A stretch of DNA of 27,371 nucleotides from Chara braunii (lineage: Eukaryota; Streptophyta; Charophyceae; Charales; Characeae): the NCBI GenBank assembly GCA_003427395.1, contig BFEA01000062.1, positions 1,874,637-1,902,007 of the forward strand. Reading direction: 5' to 3'. The notes under the pieces were generated by a model, which saw only the letters and a program-made list of their open reading frames with translations, had not been told where the DNA came from and ran no database searches. Shown here piece by piece: positions 18,117 through 26,822 of this stretch (positions are counted from its first letter, which is position 1; the number at the start of each line of letters is the position of its first letter). The translations under genes and the position numbers were made by a program.

Positions 18117-18790
18117 CATGGCAACCACGGACCCGGACCCAGACATGTCTGGACCGAGGTCTAGACATTTGTCTGGACTGGTCCAGACGTCCGGTAATCC
18201 GTACAGGCACCGGACAAGCGGACAGGACCAGACCGGACAGTCCGGACCGGTACACCAGACACAAATAATGTCCGGACCGGAAAAAACAAAACAAAAAAAA
18301 AAACAAAAAAACATTAGTAATAAGCAGTACTAGCCACAGCTTACTATCTTTCACTATTCCCAACTCGACAGCTCAATAGAGTCAATACTGTCACAGACAG
18401 TCACAAAGGCTCACACAACACTAGAAAGCTGAAACCAGTTCTCAACAGACCAATCCCAAGTCACTTGAGAAAAGAGTACGAAAATCAGAAAGAAACAGAA
18501 CTTCGAACTTTGAAGTTAGACTTTCTAATTCATATTCATATGACAATTGAAAATTTAAACTCTTAAGTTATTCAGACAGGAGAGACTTTGGATATTGTGT
18601 TGGTGTGGCCTGAGGGCTTGAACATTGGTTGATTACTCCATTGTATTGCTCTTCTTTGGATGGAATCTCGGTGCATTTGCGCTCTCTGCGTGTTAAAAAA
18701 AAATAATTCAGATCTATGTAAGAAGTACTAAGAACAAATCTGAGATCTGGTCAGGACCAGATCTAAGACGGGATCTCAGATCTGACCAAA

Positions 18791-18794
<4 letters not shown>

Positions 18795-18854
<60 letters not shown>

Positions 18855-18927
18855 GCTCGCTCGCGCGCGCGCGCGCTTGATGTTCTGTGGTGCTTTGCAG
18901 CCAGCGCTTCATTTTTGGAATCAGACT

Positions 18928-18984
<57 letters not shown>

Positions 18985-19045
18985 GCTTGATGTTCTGTGA
19001 CGCTTTGCAGCCAGCGCTTCATTTTTGGAATCAGATTCATCCTCA
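18795..19045 (+). repeat. 110-bp direct duplication with CT tracts inside the hAT-like element
   Basis: CT tract (18795-18851), a (CG)n stretch, then GCTTGATGTTCTGTG...TTTGGAATCAGACTCATCC (18875-18932). This is followed by a second CT tract (18932-18983) and GCTTGATGTTCTGTG...ATCAGATTCATCC (18985-19042). The unique parts differ at only a few positions and are offset by 110 bases, pointing to slippage or unequal exchange through the CT tracts. Confidence 0.9.
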
Positions 19046-19145
19046 TCCGGTGAACTACCAGAGTAGTACAATAGCAGAGGGAGCTGCTGGAAGCGTCTGG
19101 CGGCGTCTGGTAGGCCCTGAAACGGCCAAAAAATACCGGGGGCAT

Positions 19146-19195
19146 TTTTTGGGGGCGGCCTAGGACCTGAAAAACGTCCTAGGCCCCCCCAAAAA
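19146..19195. other. Long hairpin inside the hAT-like element
   Basis: The left arm TTTTTGGGGG, a bulged C, GGCCTAGGAC pairs with GTCCTAGGCC, CCCCC, AAAAA around a 9-base loop (19167-19175), giving about 20 base pairs with one bulge. It could be a small-RNA source or a fold-back remnant. Confidence 0.75.
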
Positions 19196-19312
19196 CAAAT
19201 TCGAAATTTTGAAAATTGGGCCCAATCCAGACCTACCGGACCAGACACCGGACTCATACCCAAACAACCGGACCGTCTAGATTCCGGTCCAGACGTCCGG
19301 CCGGTTGCCATG

Positions 19313-19320
19313 ATTGGGAC
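19313..19320 (+). repeat. Right 8-bp target-site duplication of the hAT-like element
   Basis: ATTGGGAC follows the right terminal inverted repeat directly and matches the left copy in 7 of 8 bases. Confidence 0.85.
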
Positions 19321-19774
19321 TGACAGCCAGTTGAGATCCAGGATCGACTTAATCCAGGTCTCAGAGGATATGGGAGGGTCTCTGCTTCTAACAGTGATTT
19401 TACCAGTTAGCCCCTACCCGGACCTTGATCATAAAATGTGCATAGTCATTCTATCCTTCCGCAAGAAACATGACCATGGACCTGACTTTTACAAACTCAA
19501 TACCTCCATTTTGCAGCAGCAAACCTTTCAAAGTTATATTACGGACCGCTGGATGTTCTGGCACATGCAAAGACAACACATTCAACAGGAAATTGACTGG
19601 TTTAACAACGGCCTGTTCTATCTGGGTAGAAAATGCCAAAAATACTCCAACCTTTTAGCAGCCAGGAAACATCAGCAGGAGATGGAAATCCACCAACAAC
19701 TGCAGCAACTAGCACCAGGAACAGTCTAACAATGACACAATGTCCAGCATACACAGCCAAAAAAACATTCAGAG

Positions 19775-21835
19775 ATACAGGCACTGCAACAACGACTTCA
19801 AACCTTTGTCACACAACGTTGGGAGGGCACATGTATAAGAGGGCGATTGACACGACATCAAATGGAGGGAACAATGGATCAAAAATTCTTCCGTATGGCC
19901 CGATTATGTTTGCGTAGGACAACCATAGAAGCGCTATATGACCCGCAGACTGGGTACCGGGATATTGCCACCTCCTCCCCCCATTGCACGCAGATAGTAA
20001 GGTCCTTCTTCAAAGACATGTTTACCTCTAGGTGCACCCAGCGAGAGAGGGACGTAAGGGAGAAAGAAAGTGAGGACTTCGTGAAACCATTGAAAAAGAC
20101 CATGACAGACCAACAGAAAACAGATCTAAATCGTCCCCTGTCCAATGACCGAATCTGGACGGCAATGATGCAGATGGACGAAGAGAAGACACCAGGCATA
20201 GATGGGCTCCCTAAGGAGTTTTGGGAGACCTTTTGGACCCAGATGACCTCGGATCTCATGAAGTTCTATCATAATATGTGGGAAATAGGGCGGATTGAGG
20301 AATTGGTGGGGCAGGGCATTCTCACCTTGTTGCACAAAAAGTGGGACAAAATGGATATAAGAAACTACTGGCCGATAAATTTTACTTACAGTTGTCTATA
20401 AATTGCTAGCAAAAGCCTGGACGAACCGTCTGATCCCAATTTTGGATGATATTATCCATCCGACATAGTCTGGTTCGCCAAAGGGCGTAGGATTCAGTAC
20501 AACATCCTATTATTTAACGAAATCCTCAAACTAATAAGGCAAAACAAGTAGAACGGGGTTGTGGTCTTCATTGACTTCGAAAAAACTTACGATCACGTAG
20601 ACTGGCTATTTTTGGACAAATGTATGGAAAAAATGAACATAGGGCCCGTTTTCCGGCGCTGGACCGAAATACTGCATTGTAATGCCACCACGAGTGTCCA
20701 AATTAATGGAAGGATAGCGTCGCTCTTCCCGCTGCAACGGTCGGTCCGCCAAGGGGACCATGTGGCACCCTTCCTGTTTATAATTGTGATGGATGCGTTG
20801 GCAGCGAACTTCCGCGCCAACTAGGACCTGAGGAAACTGCAGATCTCGGTCATCCCTGAAGAGGCGAGTCCCGTATGTTTGATGTTCGCGGACGACCTGA
20901 CACTCATGGTGGATGCTACGACAACAAATATGGAATAGATTAGGCAATTATTCGACCGGTTCACAACGGTCTCAGACATGATGGTTAATTGGGGAAACAA
21001 AACCTTGGGGTGGTGGATCCACCATCAAGGGGTGCATCCCCCGGAGCTGCCACGGGTCAAGTGGCTCCCAGAAACGGCCCCGGTCAGAGTATTGGGAATC
21101 ATGTTGATATCACTAGGTAATCCCGCATCGAATGATGAATGAATCCTCAAGCCCACCTTAGAGAAACTGGCTCATTGGAAAGATCAACACACCTCCCTAA
21201 TCGGTAGGGCACTGACGATCAACATCATACTGCTGAGGCCTCTTTGGTATAAATTTGCGATTTGGGCCCTCGGTTAGGAGGTCGTTCGAGCGCTAAAGCG
21301 GCAGTTAATGGCCCTGCTGTGGAGAGGCAATGGTGAGCTGCCGAACGTTATTAGTAGGGTGGCCTGATCATCGGTAATCCAACCCAAAGTCAAAGAGAGC
21401 CTGAGGATTCTAGACCCGGATACCCAAATCGCAGCATTAATGGTCCAATGGGTTAGGAGACTACTCTTCACTGAGCATCTCCCATGGTACGCCCTGGCGG
21501 TGGAACAGATAGCCAGATTGGCCCCACAGGCATCGCAGGATGTTAACCCAATGACATGGCTGGAAGATTGTTTCTAGACTGTACCACGGCGCCCTCGAGC
21601 TGGTCGAGGCTCGCATTGAGACACAATCCGCAAAGACTTGGCTAGGGACGACTTCTGGACCCGGGTTCTGAGGGTCTAGCGCCAACTTCCACTGCCTGAT
21701 AAACCCCCACCGAATAGGTGGGAGGAAGTGATGGGTCAACCCCTTTTTGGGAACAAGAGGATTACAGACCGGGACGACAGGGTACACCGCAGCTCGGACA
21801 ACCCGCGGAACAGCTGGGGAAAAAAGGCATAATCA
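19775..21835 (+). pseudogene. LINE ORF2 reverse transcriptase, many stops and shifts
   Basis: A frame from about 19775 has LQTFVTQRWEG, then FFRMARLCLRRTTIEALYDPQTG, KTPGIDGLPKEFWETFW and LLHKKWDKMDIRNYWPI, the conserved LINE RT entry. It shifts near 20376 (VYKLLAKAWTNRL), meets TAG at 20466 and shifts again (KGRRIQYNILLFNEIL). After TAG at 20549 it continues VVFIDFEKTYDHVDWLFL, QINGRIASLFPLQRSVRQGD and, after TAG at 20822, LMFADDLTLMVDA with the catalytic Asp pair (about 20890-20895). The thumb region (VRVLGIML, ALTINIILLRPLWYKFAIW) and later blocks carry at least seven further stops. The catalytic residues survive, but no full-length product is possible. Confidence 0.9.
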
Positions 21836-21879
21836 GAATAAAGGACATATGAGACTCAGGGAAGGGGGATTGGAAAACA

Positions 21880-22341
21880 GTGTCGCAACTGAAGGCTATA
21901 CTAAAACACTGCCACAAAGTAGAAGACAACATGGAATTGTTAATCTTTGCTATCCCCCTGGACTGGGTGCGTATCCTGCGCAAAGGGCCGCGAGTGGTGG
22001 AAGGTAATTGGGTAGTCTTCTCGAGGGATTCGAAACGTGTCGGTAAGGTAGTGGAAGTACGAGCGGACGAAACACATATTAACCTCTTCCACATAAGCAA
22101 GGATAATGAGCTTACTCGATACACCCCAGAGGTGATGAGATGGTGGAAGAATACGGACCTGCACAAGATTCGTGTGTTGCGGGGTAAGGACGTATGGATC
22201 GCATATCAGCCTAGTACCCTCGTGGCAAAGCTCCCCTTTGACCCCAAGGAGTGGCAGTGGACCCCTACACAAAAATTCAGGTCCGGGGGGAATGTAAAGT
22301 GGTATAGCGAAACGGTGGAAGCTACGTACAAACAAGGCTAA
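21880..22341 (+). pseudogene. LINE ORF2 post-RT segment, function not recognised
   Basis: A clean 153-residue frame. Its middle (DWVRILRKGPRVVEGNWVVF, then KVVEVRADETHINLFHIS and GKDVWIAYQPSTLVAKLPFD) has the alternating beta-like pattern of a small barrel, but I know no family for it. It lies between the RT thumb and the zf-RVT-like domain, in the same orientation, so it is most likely part of ORF2. A non-coding gap follows (22342-22483) with a CACGTG at about 22377 and a run of eight to nine T. Confidence 0.5.
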
Positions 22342-22483
22342 GGTTTTGGGGGGCGAGCTGCATGACGGGAAACTGTCACGTGTGGTTCTGAGGGCAGGCG
22401 TTCTGCACTGACCCCTATCCTACATCATGATATCTTTTTTTTCTTGATGGTGATTCTGATCTTCGTGTTATGGATGTTGGTTC

Positions 22484-23341
22484 ATGTTTCTGTTGCGACC
22501 AAAGGTGAACATAAAAGACATAGTGAAGGCCCGATGGAAGTCCCATTTGAACGTAGGCATTGAGGCAATCCGCCCCATCCGATGGTTCACCACTACAAGG
22601 TCTAGGCCAGGAAAGCTGGCTTCATTGCAATGGCAGATAGAGCATTGTTGCCTGCCCACCAATGACTGGCTGATAGATCGAACATATCTAGAACAGATGG
22701 GGTGGGCATTACCGTGGTGTAAATCGTGCCACACGACCTTTTCCCCCCGTAGGATTCTAGAAACCGTAGAGCACATATTCATGCAGTGCCCGGGGGCAGT
22801 CCTCACATGGCGATGGCGAGATAGGATCTGGACCCAGTTGGGCACTTGGCCCACATGGCCATGGGACTGGAGGGCCATATTATGCAAGGCATCGACCTCC
22901 CCCACAGACAGCACCTTTGAAAACAACATGTTTAAGATTGGAAGGAGAGCTGTCATATGGACCCTTTGGAGGAAACGCTGCATACATGTCGTTGAGGGGG
23001 TCCGCATAGCTGGGTTGGAGGTAACAGACATGATAAAACAATATGTGCAACAAGAACTCATGGTGCAATGGCAGAAAGTCAAAAGCCAACTGGAGCTGTT
23101 TAAATCATCAAAGGATATAGTACAAGCAGTTCATCAATTCTCTGGGGACTGGTTGGGCAGTGAGAAAACGGGGGGTGGATCGCCTTCATCAGATGGGATG
23201 GCAGGCCCACCCAGGGGTGCAATCAGGAAGAGTTCAGGAGAGACTATTGTATCTGCTTCAGAGACTGGACTATGCTGGGCAAGGAGATCCCGCTGCGATC
23301 ACCTACAGAATTTCCGGACCCCTTCCCGCCTCACCGGTTAG
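22484..23341 (+). pseudogene. LINE ORF2 C-terminal zf-RVT-like Cys/His domain
   Basis: It reads VKARWKSHLNVGIEAIRPIRW, then LQWQIEHCCLPTNDWLIDR, WCKSCHTTFSPRRILETVEHIF and MQCPGAVLTW. The arrangement (W, LPT-W, CxxC, E-x2-EH-x-F-x2-CP, W) is that of the zf-RVT domain that closes ORF2 in plant LINEs and may help bind template RNA. After about residue 225 a second overlapping frame (from about 23160, EKRGVDRLHQMGWQ) reads more coherently and runs into the CAA repeats. Confidence 0.8.
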
Positions 23342-23431
23342 CAATTGTAGACGTGCAATGGTAGGGAGCAGATTGAGCAAGATCACGGGTCGAAGAGACC
23401 AAGCAAGAACGGGAGAAGGGTTGGAAGGTGG

Positions 23432-23437
23432 ACAACT

Positions 23438-23495
<58 letters not shown>

Positions 23496-23500
23496 ACAAC

Positions 23501-23533
<33 letters not shown>

Positions 23534-23587
23534 CGGTGAGCTGGGATTGGTCGAAATTGGCGACGAGGGCCAGAAGGATGATAATAA

Positions 23588-23634
<47 letters not shown>

Positions 23635-23646
23635 GCAACAACAACG
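23432..23646 (+). repeat. (CAA)n / (AAC)n microsatellite in the LINE tail
   Basis: Two long trinucleotide tracts (23432-23534 and 23590-23646) are separated by about 55 bp (GGTGAGCTGGGATTGG...), followed by scattered AAC units to about 23720. On the plus strand they keep an open frame as Gln then Asn runs (23160-23987). The length reflects the repeat, not a gene. Confidence 0.95.
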
Positions 23647-23990
23647 CGGAGATGGGAGAGGACAACAACAACAGCAACGACGACGCAAAGAACAACAACG
23701 ACAGCAACAATAATAGTAACAAGATCAAAAGCAATCATGACGATGGTGGCGACGACAACCACGGGAGCAGCAGGGCAGAGAGGGGTTGTTGTGCATCCAA
23801 GCCCTGTATCAGCGGCATGGGGGAGATGCCGCCAGCCATGCAGTGGGGGGGAATTAGCAGCGTGTTGGGGCTGGTGAAGTGGGGCCTGTGTTTGATGGTA
23901 AGATTTCCTGTTTTCCCCCACCCCTACCTGGTGTTTTTTCAGGCGGATTCGCGTCTCATTCTCTGGCATCGGGTGGGGATAGGATAGATG

Positions 23991-25665
23991 ATCTCCCTGC
24001 GCTGAATAGGGTTGATTAGCGTTGATCGCTGCTCATCTCTCAATCCCTCAACTCTTAAGCATGAAACGACTGTTGGTGAGCACGTTTATCTTTGCTGGTG
24101 AGAATATGTGCGATATGACATCTATTCATATCATTTGAATAGGGATATATGATTCATGAGCAGAAGGTCAATCCTTCCCCTGCGTGGGGAAATAGCCAAT
24201 GCCTCTGCTCTCTTTGGAATCAACAACATATACAGATTGGCTGTACACCTCATAGCATAGTGATGCTGGATTGGTTTCCAGCTCACATACATACATCAAT
24301 TCAGGGGTTTTCATTTCTTTACTGTGTTAGGGATCGATTGTTGGCTTGATTGATAGATTTGGGCTTGATGCCTCGATTGCTATGTTATATGTTAGGTTAG
24401 GGGATAGGGTTTTCCCTTCAGGGGATATGTTTTATCGATGTAAGAATATAGATAGATTGGACGTTGGCTGATATGGATGGATCTACATATACAGGACGCT
24501 GGACCCGATTTCCAGCTCACACACATCACAACATTGTATTGGGACGCTGGACCTGATTTCCAGGCCACACACACACATCACATCATTGTATAGGGACGCT
24601 GGACCCGATTTCCATCAGGTGCAGCTCCCCACCAATAGATGGAGCCTTCGACACCGGGTGCCTACTTACTGGGGATGCTCTTATCACCTCGCTAATCCGC
24701 TTGTAATCCTGTTTGCATTGGTTCATGCACAGATTAACGTGAAATAATTCCCGGAGCTTTGACTTCAGGAAATGGAAGACAACCGGGACATATTGGGCAA
24801 GCAGTGCAGGGCGGGTTGGCAGCTGTGTTGTTCAGAAAAAACAAGGCGTAGCAGCTAGGGCAACGAGAGAGATTTGGCAGTCTGATGCAGACCGAAGAGG
24901 CGGCCTCACGCCCCAAAGTTTGCTGTGATTTAACACAATTATCATTAACACACACAGCTACTTACCAGATATGGGGCGCTGGACCCGTTTTCCAGCTGGG
25001 TTTCCTACTTGATGTACCTATGGGACGCTGGACCCGGTTTCCAGCAGGTGCAGCTCCCCACAATAGATGGAGCATCCCGCCACCCAAGCCTCCAGTCCCG
25101 ATGGTTCTTTCACCACCATTGGGATAGTTGGCTTGTCCGAGGGCTTATCAAAAAAAAGAAAAGAAAAAAAAAAAAAGCCTAGGTGTGTTCCCTGTACTAC
25201 CTGATTTCGAACATCGGATGTGCTCACCCCAACGAGTAATCACAGTTCTACTTGTGCATCCGATGTAAAGCTTCCTACAACTAACTATCATGTACACCCC
25301 TGGCCATTGGAGGCCGAGCGCCTCTAAGTCTATATACCTAATCAGCTTCCTGAATCAAGGTACGTGTCCTCTAACAGCCAGAAGCAAAATTAACAGCGCT
25401 AACTCATTTTCCATGCTTCTTAGCAGTAGCAGTCTCAATGCGGTGGCTTCTCTTACCTCTCTCGTTCAGCAGGACCTGTATCCTTTCTACTGCCTCACGC
25501 GATGTCAGCCTCATCTTATCTACTTCTCTTTGATGTTGACGCCAGCCTTGGTTGTCGATGCTGCTCAATGAATCCTTCGAAGGCGTACTTGCTCCTGTTC
25601 CTGACTAGCTCTTCGATGGCTTGCTCTTTGATAACATACTCCACCCTTTCCTGATCGCACAGCTT
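23991..25665. other. Non-coding stretch with six short hairpin repeats
   Basis: No protein homology. From 24265 to 25045 a small inverted-repeat motif occurs six times (listed separately). A 28-base block, CAGGTGCAGCTCCCC(A)C...ATAGATGGAG, follows the fourth and the sixth copies. Purine runs lie at about 25150-25177. Confidence 0.55.
24265..25045 (+). repeat. Six copies of a GCTGGA-loop-TCCAGC hairpin
   Basis: Copies start at 24265, 24498, 24546, 24598, 24978 and 25027. The typical form is GGGACGCTGGACCCGATTTCC then AGC: a 6-bp stem around a 6- to 7-base loop close to CCCGATT. Copies 1, 2, 5 and 6 have full arms; 3 and 4 have a damaged right arm (TCCAGG, TCCATC). Copies 1-3 are followed by CACAYAC-rich sequence; 4 and 6 by AGGTGCAGCTCCCC. 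Confidence 0.75.
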
Positions 25666-26500
25666 TCAAACTTCATGTGCCTTCAGGTTGTTGAGTAGCC
25701 TCGCTTGCGCCAGAGCGTACTCCACGACTCCTTCGCTCGAGCAGGAGGCCGCACATGGTTTCTTCTGCAGCGTCACTAGCTCCTCTTCTTCATTCGTCAC
25801 CTTCTGTTTCCCTTTCACTTTCGGTGATGCACTCTTTTTATTGGCTCTCGTGTCTTCAGCTAGAGTACTCGGCACCTTCTTCTTTCCTCTCCTCCTGCTT
25901 TCCAGCGCTTCAACCAGCTTCTCTGCTTCCTTTCTGACTTCTTCGCTATCATGTTCTGATTCTGCAATATAGCCTCTGATTTCCCTCAGCACTTTCACCT
26001 TTGCCATAGGAGATTACTCCTTCGGTAACATGAGCTGACGTTGTACAATCATCTTCTCCTTCTACGCAGGGATCTGGGAAAGCAATTTCATGAATCATGA
26101 TGGTTGCTTCCAACCTAGCTTCCCTGGCTTCGGCCTCCCTGAGTTTTTCATTTTCCATTATCTCTTCTTCTTCTTTCCTCGCCTTCTTTCAGTCTGCATT
26201 CTTCATCTTCTCGCTCCTCCTGTATCATACGCCTGTAGAATCTCTCATTCCACTATCCTTGTCAGGTGCTCCTCTGTCCACTGTTTGCCAACAGTTACGG
26301 GCATAATGCCCGGTCTTGTTGCAAATATGGCAAACCTCCGTCCTGTACGGGGACTGCGTAGGAGCCACATACAGAGCTGCAGCTGGTGTCCCGTATGGAG
26401 GAGCTCCTGAGGTCACCATCTCTTCAGGCCAGTCTCTGCAGGAGGATAAGTCTGGCCAGCACCAGAGAACACACCCTATCGAATGCCAAGAAGGTCCCAT
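25666..26500 (-). pseudogene. CCHC zinc-knuckle plus coiled-coil protein, frameshifted
   Basis: The minus strand starts around 26500 with a Pro/Ala-rich segment, then CHICNKTGHYARNC (26303-26344), a perfect CX2CX4HX4C knuckle as in retroelement gag and other RNA-binding proteins. That frame stops at 26225. Charged helix then continues in other frames: RFYRRMIQEEREDEECRL, MENEKLREAEAREARLEAT (from 26158) and MAKVKVLREIRGYIAESEH with EEVRKEAEKLVEALESRRR (26007-25666). The pieces overlap in order, so this is one gene broken by at least two frameshifts. A gag-like role is likely but unproven; no capsid core or pol is next to it. Confidence 0.6.
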
Positions 26501-26822
26501 TCAAGGCTGGAACCATTTTCCTCTTGGAGCAGAGCTGGGATCTCCTTGTCCATCTGGTTAACGGACCCAACACCTCAACGTAGAGAGAAGACAAGTGGTG
26601 CTGCACGAAATCGAGGAACCGGTAGAACCTCACCCTCCAATCAGCAGTGTATCGATGAGGAGAAAAAGCTTGTGGATGCTGCTGCTCACAAGCACTTGCA
26701 AAGCCCAATGTAGCCTCCTCACGTGCTTCAAGTGATTTATAATCATCCTCGTCCGTTAGGGATTGCGAGACATAACCGCCATCGTATCCTTCCCTTACCT
26801 TAATCCTCACATTGTTGGTCAA
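26424..26822 (-). CDS. Open frame of unknown function upstream of the zinc-knuckle pseudogene
   Basis: 132 residues on the same strand as, and overlapping by 77 bases, the zinc-knuckle frame. The first 95 residues look protein-like (DEDDYKSLEAREEATLGFAS, then RVRFYRFLDFVQHHLSSLY); the last part is probably a readthrough in the wrong frame. It may be the N-terminal part of the same broken gene. No family is recognised. Confidence 0.3.
   Translation of the reverse strand: MTNNVRIKVREGYDGGYVSQSLTDEDDYKSLEAREEATLGFASACEQQHPQAFSPHRYTADWRVRFYRFLDFVQHHLSSLYVEVLGPLTRWTRRSQLCSKRKMVPALNGTFLAFDRVCSLVLARLILLQRLA

Larger units (their letters stand above)
18117..19312. mobile_element. Non-autonomous hAT-like DNA transposon, 1196 bp
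   Basis: The ends are inverted repeats: CATGGCAACC at 18117-18126 and its complement GGTTGCCATG at 19303-19312. A subterminal GGACGTCTGGACC-type region is also shared in inverted form. It is flanked by an 8-bp duplication, the length made by hAT transposases, and the right copy fits the nTnnnnAn preference of the Ac group. Both ends carry dense GTCCGGAC/GTCTGGAC repeats (18150-18280, 19220-19300), probably transposase sites. Inside are two long CT tracts, a 110-bp duplication and a long hairpin. There is no transposase frame, so movement would need an enzyme from elsewhere. Confidence 0.88.
17552..19729 (+). pseudogene. LINE ORF2 APE endonuclease domain, interrupted by a hAT-like element
   Basis: It opens with RIWTSLNVNGLVSCKPDKQ, the NVNG start of APE-type endonucleases, then WPDVVCVQETHL (metal-binding Glu in QETHL) and GVSIWIPPES. 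At a run of eight T (17876-17883) the frame shifts between GGRWLREIFF and ENVKMQIPDRV. The 25-30 residues normally found there are also missing. It continues with IIAGDYNAALD (GDxN motif) to FYSCLRKTG, where the hAT element begins. After the insertion come SRIDLIQVS and SDH-like YPDLDHKM, then FYKLNTSIL, the linker to RT, stopping at 19729. The enzyme nicks target DNA to prime reverse transcription; this copy is dead. Confidence 0.88.
16397..23990 (+). mobile_element. Degenerate LINE (non-LTR retrotransposon) with APE endonuclease, RT and zinc-finger tail
   Basis: Plus-strand order: ORF1-like (16446-17473), APE endonuclease (from about 17552), EN/RT linker, RT with FADD, thumb region, unknown segment (21880-22341), zf-RVT-like Cys/His domain (22484-23341), then a (CAA)n-rich tail. 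This is the plan of plant-type LINEs. It is split by a hAT-like insertion (18117-19312) and carries many stops and frameshifts. Neither end could be proven: the 5' end abuts LTR B and the 3' end fades after about 23.9 kb with no poly-A. Confidence 0.85.

Noticed and set aside
16395-18688. 15-base match CATTTGCGCTCTCTG at 16395 and 18674
   Set aside because: One such match between low-complexity parts is expected by chance at this window size, and flanks do not extend it.
18982-19311. Possible transposase exon on the minus strand of the hAT-like element (SGSSPDEDESDSKNE)
   Set aside because: Short, overlaps the CT tracts and hairpin, and lacks any hAT catalytic or dimerisation motif.
23160-23987. 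A polyGln/polyAsn protein gene
   Set aside because: The open frame is caused by CAA repeats in the LINE tail; there is no independent start or domain.
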